Source: CAYONZ01 sp964405465
GTDB lineage: Bacteria > Bdellovibrionota > Bdellovibrionia > Bdellovibrionales > JAMPXM01
Reading direction: 5' to 3'
Assembly: GCA_964405465.1 (NCBI GenBank)
Contig: CAYONZ010000077.1
Span: forward strand, 1 to 11,730
Length of the DNA: 11,730 bases
The notes under the pieces are model-generated. The model saw nothing but the letters and a program-made list of their open reading frames with translations. It searched no databases and had not been told where the DNA came from. The translations under genes and the position numbers were made by a program. Shown piece after piece: positions 5,569 through 11,730 of the stretch (position 1 is its first letter; each line of letters begins with the position of its first letter).

Positions 5569-5676
5569 TGACATTTCCTTATTCAAGCTCATCTTAATAG
5601 AGAGTAATGAGGCTATAACAGATGAGGCGAAAAGTCTCGCGTTTCTAGGGTGTTTTTGTTTTTCAGGGAGAGTGGA

Positions 5677-8274
5677 ATGCGTGATGTTGAGAAGATGACC
5701 ATGAAGAGTCAAGAGGCCATGCAGGCCGCAGCAAAAATGGCTGAGCTTGAAAATCATTCGACAGTCGAACCAGAACATCTTTTTTATCAACTGCTTTTGC
5801 AAGGGGATGGGCTCATTCCGAATCTTTTGACAGCCTCAGGTGGGCAAGTTCAGCAGATTCAGTCCGATATTAAGACCCAGTTGGCGAAGTTTCCCCAGGT
5901 GACAGGGGCGTCGAAGCAAGTCTATGCGGGTCCCAAGTTGGTTAAGGTTTTTGAGTCAGCTGAGACGATCGCAAAACAGATGGGAGACACCTACATTTCA
6001 ACGGAGCATTTTGTACTTGCGATGTTTGCCGGGGCTTCTCCTGAGGTTGTAAAAGTCTTGAATCAAAATGGGGTGACACAGCTAAAGTTTACGGAGGCGA
6101 TGAAGAAAATGCGTGGCAATCAAAAAGTAACCGATGACAATCCTGAAGCTAAATTTGAATCTCTAAAAAAATACGGCCGGGACCTGACCCTCGCGGCATC
6201 CGAGGGAAAACTAGATCCGGTAGTGGGTCGAGATGAAGAAATTCGTCGTGTGATCCAGGTGCTTTCTCGTCGAACTAAAAATAATCCAGTTTTGATTGGT
6301 GAGCCGGGCGTTGGAAAAACTGCCATTGCCGAGGGGCTTGCCGTTCGAATTATTAAAGGAGATGTGCCAGAAGTTTTGAAAGGCAAAAAGTTGATCGCGC
6401 TAGATATGGGCGCGCTGATTGCGGGAGCTAAATATCGAGGTGAATTCGAAGATCGCCTAAAAGCCGTTATCAAAGAAGTGACTGACAGCTCTGGTGAAAT
6501 AATCTTGTTTATCGATGAACTTCACACTCTTGTCGGCGCGGGTAAGAGCGAAGGAGCAATGGACGCGGGCCAACTTCTAAAGCCAGCATTGGCCCGAGGG
6601 GAGCTCCGTTGTATTGGGGCGACCACTCTAGATGAACACAAAAAATACATTGAAAAAGATGCGGCACTTGAACGTCGTTTTCAGACTGTTTTTGTCGAGG
6701 AGCCTAGTGTTGAAGATGCTATTACAATTATGCGTGGACTCAAAGAAAAGTACGAAGTCCATCATGGTGTACGCATCAAGGATTCCGCGCTTATTGCGGC
6801 AGTTAAACTTTCGCATCGCTATATCACTTCGCGATTTTTACCCGACAAAGCGATTGACTTAATGGATGAGGCAGCAAGCCGATTGAGTATTGAGATAGGT
6901 AGTGTTCCTTCGTCGATTGATGAGCTTGAGCGCAAACGCACACAATTGCAAGTCGAGCGTGAGGCATTGAAGCGCGAAAAAGATGAAGGGTCAAAAGACC
7001 GACTGGGGGCTCTCGAAGGAGAGCTGCGTGAACTTGATGGCAAAGTAAAAGAACTTCGTTCCCAATGGGAGGCAGAACGCCAGGGTATTGGCGCCCTGAA
7101 GGGAGCCAAGGAGCAGATTGAAGCCTTACGTCTTGAAATTGAAAAGGCTGAGCGGCAAGGTCTTCTGGAAAAAGCAGCAGAACTCAAATACGGAAAATTG
7201 CCTGAGCTGGAAAAGCGCTTGGCAGCGCTCAACAAACAAGTCGAAAGTCAAAAAGACTCCGAACGGACTATGCTTAAAGAAGAAGTTGGTCCCGAAGAAA
7301 TCGCGGAGGTCGTGGCCAAATGGACAGGTATCCCAGTGAGCCGCATGCTTCAAGGTGAGCTAGAAAAACTTCTTCAAATGGAAGATCGCCTTCGTGAGCG
7401 TGTTGTGGGTCAGGATCAAGCACTCACTGTGGTCGCTGATGCTATTCGTAGGTCTCGCGCTGAGATTTCTGATCCCAATCGACCCATTGGTAGTTTTATT
7501 TTTCTTGGACCAACAGGAGTTGGAAAGACTGAAACCGTGAAAGCACTGGCCGAGTTTTTGTTCGATACAGATCAAGCAATCGTACGTATCGACATGAGCG
7601 AATACATGGAGAAGCACTCTGTGGCTCGTCTCATTGGTGCACCTCCCGGCTATGTCGGATTCGAAGAAGGTGGTCAGCTGACTGAACAGGTTCGTCGCAG
7701 ACCCTACAGTGTGGTGCTACTTGACGAGATTGAAAAAGCCCATCCGGATGTTTTTAACATCCTATTACAGGTCTTGGATGACGGTCGCTTGACTGATGGG
7801 CAAGGACGCACAGTTGATTTTAAAAATACAGTTGTCATTATGACCTCAAACATGGGTTCGAGTGCGATTATTGATCCGACGCTTACTCGTAAGCAAAAGG
7901 AAGAGGCTGTGCTCGAGGCGTTACGAGATCATTTTAGACCTGAATTTTTAAATCGAATTGATGAGACAGTAATCTTCAATTCGCTAGAGCAAAGTCAGAT
8001 TAACAACATTGTCAGAATACAATTGGCAACCGTTCAGGCGCGCCTCGAAGAAAAGAAGATTCACATCGAGTTTGATGAGAAAGCAATTTCTTGGCTGGCG
8101 ACCAAAGGTTTTGATGCTCTTTTTGGAGCGCGTCCGCTGAAGCGTGTTGTACAGACTGAAGTGCTTAATAAACTTGCGAAAGAAATTATCGCTGGCCATC
8201 TCAAGAGCGGCGATGCCGTGACTGTCTCGGCCAATGATCTCGGGGTCGAGTTTCGAACCAAAGATCGCGCCTAA
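5677..8274 (+). CDS. clpB: ATP-dependent disaggregase ClpB
   Basis: The 865-aa Hsp100 chaperone works with DnaK to pull proteins out of aggregates. Domains in order: the N-terminal double Clp repeat (about 1-145); NBD1 with Walker A GEPGVGKT (208-215) and Walker B ILFIDE (276-281); the coiled-coil middle domain (about 410-530, Glu/Lys/Arg/Leu heptads), which separates ClpB from ClpA and ClpX; NBD2 with Walker A GPTGVGKT (611-618) and Walker B VVLLDE (679-684); and sensor II GARPLKR near the C-terminus. NBD1 and NBD2 look intact and the length is normal. The ATG at 5677 is chosen because GGGAG lies six bases upstream; an earlier in-frame ATG at 5650 adds residues unlike the family. No clear sigma-32 or CIRCE heat-shock element was seen in the 108 bases upstream. 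Confidence 0.97.
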   Translation: MRDVEKMTMKSQEAMQAAAKMAELENHSTVEPEHLFYQLLLQGDGLIPNLLTASGGQVQQIQSDIKTQLAKFPQVTGASKQVYAGPKLVKVFESAETIAKQMGDTYISTEHFVLAMFAGASPEVVKVLNQNGVTQLKFTEAMKKMRGNQKVTDDNPEAKFESLKKYGRDLTLAASEGKLDPVVGRDEEIRRVIQVLSRRTKNNPVLIGEPGVGKTAIAEGLAVRIIKGDVPEVLKGKKLIALDMGALIAGAKYRGEFEDRLKAVIKEVTDSSGEIILFIDELHTLVGAGKSEGAMDAGQLLKPALARGELRCIGATTLDEHKKYIEKDAALERRFQTVFVEEPSVEDAITIMRGLKEKYEVHHGVRIKDSALIAAVKLSHRYITSRFLPDKAIDLMDEAASRLSIEIGSVPSSIDELERKRTQLQVEREALKREKDEGSKDRLGALEGELRELDGKVKELRSQWEAERQGIGALKGAKEQIEALRLEIEKAERQGLLEKAAELKYGKLPELEKRLAALNKQVESQKDSERTMLKEEVGPEEIAEVVAKWTGIPVSRMLQGELEKLLQMEDRLRERVVGQDQALTVVADAIRRSRAEISDPNRPIGSFIFLGPTGVGKTETVKALAEFLFDTDQAIVRIDMSEYMEKHSVARLIGAPPGYVGFEEGGQLTEQVRRRPYSVVLLDEIEKAHPDVFNILLQVLDDGRLTDGQGRTVDFKNTVVIMTSNMGSSAIIDPTLTRKQKEEAVLEALRDHFRPEFLNRIDETVIFNSLEQSQINNIVRIQLATVQARLEEKKIHIEFDEKAISWLATKGFDALFGARPLKRVVQTEVLNKLAKEIIAGHLKSGDAVTVSANDLGVEFRTKDRA

Positions 8275-8286
8275 GAAGAGGCGGAG

Positions 8287-8315
8287 CGCTCCACCTTGAC
8301 CGGAAAGGTGGAGCG
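8287..8315 (+). terminator. Hairpin between clpB and ribE (no T-run)
   Basis: CGCTCCACCTT (8287-8297) and AAGGTGGAGCG (8305-8315) form a perfect 11-bp stem with a 7-base loop, 13 bases past the clpB stop codon. It is not followed by a T-run, so it may be a 3'-end stabiliser, a partial terminator or a processing site. It does not contain the conserved elements of an FMN riboswitch. Confidence 0.5.
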
Positions 8316-8353
8316 AAGTAGCGTCGAGCTCTCATTTTAAAAAGTAGGAACCT

Positions 8354-8983
8354 ATGTTTTCTGGAATCGTTGAAGCAACCGCAAGGGTTGTTCGTGCTGA
8401 GCAAAAAGGTGGATTGCTTGAGATTGAAGTCGAGCGACCCGCCTTTTTTGATGACATAGCAATTGGCGATAGCATCGCCCACGACGGAGTTTGTCTCACC
8501 GTTGAGAAAATCAATCCTCAGACTATTCAGTATTCTCTTGGCGCCGAAACTTTAAAAATTACGGGATGGACCTCTTCGACCTTGCTTCATAGAAGGCTAA
8601 ATATTGAACGCAGTTTGAAAATGGGTGATCGAATTCATGGCCATTTGGTCACGGGTCATGTTGATACAACAGCAAGGGTTGAGAAGATTGAAAATCTTGA
8701 TGGTTCGGTGTTGTTTCGCCTTCGCTATTCTCCGGAGTTTGCGAGCTGCTTTTGGAAAAAAGGGAGCTGGGCCGTCAATGGAGTGAGTCTTACAATAAAT
8801 GACGTTGGCTCTGATTGGGCCGAATCTTGTTTGATTCCTGAGACTCTCAAGCGAACTAATCTGCAAGAGATAAAGATCGGGCAAACGGTAAATCTTGAAG
8901 TTGATATGATGGCGCGCGCACTCTTGAGGTATTGGAGTTTGCAATCCCCAGAACAGATGCAAAAAATGGAAGTAAAAAAATGA
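8354..8983 (+). CDS. ribE: Riboflavin synthase, alpha subunit
   Basis: The 209-aa enzyme dismutates two 6,7-dimethyl-8-ribityllumazine molecules to riboflavin. It has the usual two tandem lumazine-binding barrels: MFSGIVE at the N-terminus, DSIAHDGVCLTV (39-50, with S40 and C47 matching the E. coli active-site positions), GDRIHGHLVTGHVD (91-104, with H102), then WAVNGVSLTI and VNLEVD in the second barrel. PETLKRTNL marks the end of the second barrel. Start ATG has AGGA four bases upstream. It is the first gene of the riboflavin cluster; its last codons overlap the ribBA start as ATGA. The gene is also called ribC in some species. Confidence 0.96.
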   Translation: MFSGIVEATARVVRAEQKGGLLEIEVERPAFFDDIAIGDSIAHDGVCLTVEKINPQTIQYSLGAETLKITGWTSSTLLHRRLNIERSLKMGDRIHGHLVTGHVDTTARVEKIENLDGSVLFRLRYSPEFASCFWKKGSWAVNGVSLTINDVGSDWAESCLIPETLKRTNLQEIKIGQTVNLEVDMMARALLRYWSLQSPEQMQKMEVKK

Positions 8984-10212
8984 ATACAATTCCTGAACTG
9001 ATTGAAGAAATTAAGAATGGCAAAATGGTTGTGCTCGTTGATGATGAAGATCGTGAAAATGAAGGCGACCTGGTTTTAGCCGCCGACTTCGTCACATCTG
9101 AGCAGATTAATTTTATGGCAAAAGAAGCGCGTGGGTTGATTTGCCTAGCGCTGTCCTCTGAGCAAATTGATCGTCTTCAATTGCCGCCGATGGTTCGTGA
9201 TGAATCCAATTACTCTCCCAATAAGACTGCCTTCACGGTGAGCATCGAAGCTGCAACTGGTGTATCCACGGGAATCTCCGCTGCTGACAGGGCCCATACA
9301 GTGAGAGTGGCTTCACGTCCCTCGGCCAAGCCTAGTGATGTGATCACTCCGGGGCATATCTTTCCCATTCGTGCAAAAGTGGGGGGAGCTCTAAAAAGAG
9401 CAGGGCACACGGAGGGAAGTGTCGATCTTGCAGTCTTGGCGGGACTCAATCCCGCTGCGGTCATCTGTGAGGTCATGAATGAAGATGGCACAATGGCCAG
9501 AGTTCCAGATCTAAAGGTCTTTGCAAAAGCGCATGGTTTAAAAATCGGAACAATTGTTGATCTCATCAAGCATCGTGTCCAAACCGAGACCCATGTCGAA
9601 GAAGTAGCACATGCCATGCTACCTACCAAATTCGGAACCGGTTTTACGGTTCGTGCTTTTCGCAACAAGCTTGACGGCAGCGAGCATTTGGTAGTGCAAA
9701 AAGGCGAGATTAATTCGCAAGACGAAATTTTGGTTCGTGTGCATTCGGAATGTATGACGGGAGATGTGTTCGGGAGCCAAAGGTGTGACTGTGGGCCACA
9801 ATTGCATAAAGCACTCGAGATGATTGAGAAAGAAGGCCGTGGCGTTCTCCTTTATTTGCGGCAGGAAGGGCGCGGAATTGGGTTGGCAAATAAGATTCGT
9901 GCTTATCAGCTTCAAGACACAGGGCTCGATACAGTCGAAGCCAACTTGCATCTGGGGTTTCCACCTGATAGCCGAGATTATGGCATTGGGGCACAGATTC
10001 TACGCCTGATCGGGATACGTAAAATTCGATTGATGACCAATAATCCATCAAAAAAGGTAGGCCTTAAGGGTTATGGCCTTGAAATCGTGGAGCGTGTTCC
10101 TTTGCGAGCTGGGGAATCGCCAGAAAATAAAACTTATTTAGAGACAAAACGAGATAAAATGGGCCATCTTTTTGAGCAGGACGGCACCGGCAAAAAGGAG
10201 TTAAAAAAATGA
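8980..10212 (+). CDS. ribBA: Bifunctional DHBP synthase / GTP cyclohydrolase II
   Basis: The 410-aa fusion makes both riboflavin precursors. The N-terminal RibB part converts ribulose 5-phosphate to 3,4-dihydroxy-2-butanone 4-phosphate: DRENEGDL (24-31) binds metal, followed by EARGLICL, TGVSTGISAADRAHT, GHTEGSVDLA and EVMNEDG. The C-terminal RibA part (from about residue 205) opens GTP: zinc cysteines C258, C269 and C271 in SECMTGDVFGSQRCDC, then LRQEGRGIGLANKI and PDSRDYGIGAQIL with the catalytic Asp/Arg, and TNNPSKK. Both halves look intact, unlike some RibBA proteins with a dead RibA. The start at 8980 is chosen because it overlaps the ribE stop (ATGA) and gives the family N-terminus; GGAAG lies seven bases upstream. 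It overlaps ribH by four bases. Confidence 0.97.
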   Translation: MNTIPELIEEIKNGKMVVLVDDEDRENEGDLVLAADFVTSEQINFMAKEARGLICLALSSEQIDRLQLPPMVRDESNYSPNKTAFTVSIEAATGVSTGISAADRAHTVRVASRPSAKPSDVITPGHIFPIRAKVGGALKRAGHTEGSVDLAVLAGLNPAAVICEVMNEDGTMARVPDLKVFAKAHGLKIGTIVDLIKHRVQTETHVEEVAHAMLPTKFGTGFTVRAFRNKLDGSEHLVVQKGEINSQDEILVRVHSECMTGDVFGSQRCDCGPQLHKALEMIEKEGRGVLLYLRQEGRGIGLANKIRAYQLQDTGLDTVEANLHLGFPPDSRDYGIGAQILRLIGIRKIRLMTNNPSKKVGLKGYGLEIVERVPLRAGESPENKTYLETKRDKMGHLFEQDGTGKKELKK

Positions 10213-10694
10213 AAACCCCAACAGCGTTACGTGGTGGATTGAAAAAAGATGGCCTTAAAAAAATTGGTATTGTGACAGCTCGGTTTAACTCTGAAGTGAC
10301 ATCGAAATTAGAGCAGGGTGCCATTCAGGCGTTGCAAGAAATGGGTTTTTCTTCAGCAGAATTCGTGTTGACCAGCGTCCCAGGTGCATTTGAGATTCCT
10401 TTAGCCGCTAAGGCTATGCTTGAGCAAAATTTTGATGCAGTTATTGCGCTCGGAGCTGTAATTCGGGGAGAAACCACTCATTATGATTATGTTTGTTCGT
10501 CAGTTGAGCGAGGCTGTACTGAGTTACAGTTGAAATACACTCGGCCTGTGGCTTTCGGAGTGCTCACCACCGAAAACGATGAGCAAGCATTGGCTCGAGC
10601 AGGTGGGGCACATGGCAATAAGGGGTATGAAGCCGCTCAAGTTGCGGTTGAAATGGCTCAGCTTCTTCAGTTGATTCGGGAGAGTCGTTCTTAG
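10209..10694 (+). CDS. ribH: 6,7-dimethyl-8-ribityllumazine synthase
   Basis: The 161-aa enzyme condenses the RibB product with the pyrimidinedione intermediate to give the substrate of RibE. Motifs: TARFN (23-27), VPGAFEIPLAAK, ALGAVIRGETTHYDYVC with the catalytic His, and FGVLTTENDEQALARAGG followed by GNKGYEAA. The length is normal for the shell-forming beta subunit. Start ATG has AAGGAG eight bases upstream and overlaps the ribBA stop as ATGA, so the three genes are one operon with coupled translation. No nusB follows, unlike in many bacteria. Confidence 0.97.
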   Translation: MKTPTALRGGLKKDGLKKIGIVTARFNSEVTSKLEQGAIQALQEMGFSSAEFVLTSVPGAFEIPLAAKAMLEQNFDAVIALGAVIRGETTHYDYVCSSVERGCTELQLKYTRPVAFGVLTTENDEQALARAGGAHGNKGYEAAQVAVEMAQLLQLIRESRS

Positions 10695-10708
10695 TATAGT
10701 TAGTTCCA

Positions 10709-11730
10709 ATGAGAAAAATTCCAACCCCACAAGAGACCTTTCAATCAGGTCTCGATGAGTTACGTAAGCGTCGCAAAGAGACGGCTATTGTTTTGGGGTT
10801 GGCGCTGGCGTTTATTCTTTTAACGTGGGCCGAATTTCGCCTACTTAGTTTTTCGAAACAGCTTCCGTTTGTTTATTCGATTTTCTTTTTTGGTCTGGTC
10901 AATTTTAATATCATCCTACTTCTTTTGCTGTTCTTTTTCATTTTTCGAAATGTCGTAAAAGTCTTTGTTGAGAAGCGAAGTCGAATAATTGGATCTTCAC
11001 TCAAGGCCAAGCTTATCGCCGCATTCGTTGCATTTGCGACAGTGCCGACGGCACTTATGTTTCTGGTATCGGTATTTTATATTAATAACAGTTTTGACAA
11101 ATGGTTCAGCATTAAAATGGCAGGAGTTCTCAAGAATTCCTTAGAAGTGAATCAAGAGTATGTCTTTTCCGCCAAACGCAAAAACTACCATTTTGCCTTG
11201 CAAATAGTCGGCAGCACCGATTTCAAGGCCTCTCCGAAAGCAATTGAAAGTCAACTTGAGCGATGGCGGGAGAGGTTTAGTCTTGATGCCGTTGAATTCT
11301 ATCCAGGACTTTTTGCTCAAAGAATTTTGGCTGTTTCAAAAGACGAAGCCATTCCAAAAATTCCTGCGGTTTCCCTAGAGTTTCTAAAAAAGGGAATAAC
11401 CAATGCGGGGGAAGCTTCTGCTATTCAACACTTCGGTGAGGGCAATCTTATTCGGGTTATTCTGCCGGTCTCCAAGAGTGGTGAGCACGGGGCCCTGGTG
11501 GTTTCCACCTTTATTCCGCTGTCGTTGATCTCCAAAATGGAGGATATTTCGGCGGCACATGAAGAGTTACGCAATGTAAATCCACTGCAATATCCGCTAA
11601 AATCTATCTATTTAATTATTCTAGTCATGATGACTTTAGTGATCCTTCTTTGTGCAACTTGGTTTGGATTCTATCTCGCAAGGCAGCTTTCTATTCCTCT
11701 CGAGGTCTTAGGGTTAGCGACACAGAAAGT
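10709..11730 (+). CDS. NtrY-like membrane sensor histidine kinase, 3'-truncated
   Basis: The first 340 codons are present and open to the window edge. The protein has four hydrophobic segments (about 26-42, 55-79, 102-125 and 299-325). FRNVVKVFVEKRSRIIGSSL (79-98) and a following KLIAAFVAF..VPTALMFLVSVFYINNSFDKWFS segment closely follow the NtrY pattern. A sensing region of about 170 residues lies between the third and fourth segments. It ends at the start of a HAMP-like segment (LARQLSIPLEVLGLAT, 323-338), so PAS, His-kinase and ATPase domains must lie outside. It begins 14 bases after the ribH stop with no clear ribosome-binding site before the ATG, so it may depend on readthrough from ribH. 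Family call is good; gene partner (NtrX) is not visible. Confidence 0.85.
   Translation, partial: MRKIPTPQETFQSGLDELRKRRKETAIVLGLALAFILLTWAEFRLLSFSKQLPFVYSIFFFGLVNFNIILLLLLFFFIFRNVVKVFVEKRSRIIGSSLKAKLIAAFVAFATVPTALMFLVSVFYINNSFDKWFSIKMAGVLKNSLEVNQEYVFSAKRKNYHFALQIVGSTDFKASPKAIESQLERWRERFSLDAVEFYPGLFAQRILAVSKDEAIPKIPAVSLEFLKKGITNAGEASAIQHFGEGNLIRVILPVSKSGEHGALVVSTFIPLSLISKMEDISAAHEELRNVNPLQYPLKSIYLIILVMMTLVILLCATWFGFYLARQLSIPLEVLGLATQK

Noticed and set aside
5569..5676. Heat-shock promoter or CIRCE element before clpB
   Set aside because: No CTTGAA/CCCCAT pair with correct spacing and no TTAGCACTC-N9-GAGTGCTAA repeat; a TATAAC lies at about 5613 but lacks a good -35.
8275..8353. FMN riboswitch before ribE
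   Set aside because: Only 79 bases, with a single hairpin and none of the conserved FMN element blocks.
1..11730. CRISPR arrays, tRNA or rRNA genes, insertion sequences, toxin-antitoxin or defence systems
   Set aside because: No regular direct repeats, cloverleaf, transposase motifs or terminal inverted repeats were seen; the genes are housekeeping, motility and regulatory.

Overview
The window looks like chromosomal DNA of a flagellated Gram-negative bacterium, most likely a Bdellovibrio-like member of the Bdellovibrionota. This rests on a very short flagellin, an NtrY-like sensor kinase, a sigma-54 activator, a FliA-type promoter, a Lys/Ala-rich histone-like protein and moderate GC content. 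The taxonomic call is inference from gene content, not from a database match.

Left part (1-2880): the window opens inside a sigma-54-dependent activator (plus strand) that ends at a bidirectional terminator. It faces a minus-strand gene for a small protein with a basic Lys/Ala tail and an acidic Asp/Glu tail. Next on the minus strand is a 260-aa lipoprotein whose upstream region carries a very good match to the FliA (sigma-28) promoter consensus, which places it in the flagellar regulon.

Middle part (2881-5676): a minimal flagellin gene (minus strand) has its own terminator and an unusually long upstream leader. The leader holds a weaker FliA-like promoter, several hairpins, two close matches to the CsrA-binding consensus (a third GGA motif is the flagellin ribosome-binding site), and a chain of very short ORFs in which each downstream ribosome-binding site lies in the end of the preceding ORF. 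Upstream of it is a translationally coupled pair: an 88-aa four-cysteine protein whose stop codon overlaps the start of a membrane-anchored alpha/beta hydrolase.

Right part (5677-11730, all plus strand): the disaggregase ClpB, a hairpin, then a tight riboflavin cluster ribE-ribBA-ribH with ATGA start/stop overlaps. The cluster supplies every riboflavin-specific step except RibD. Fourteen bases after ribH begins an NtrY-like membrane histidine kinase that runs off the window end.

Nothing here is clearly a new defence or mobile system. The most interesting material is the control region of the flagellin and its FliA-linked lipoprotein neighbour.
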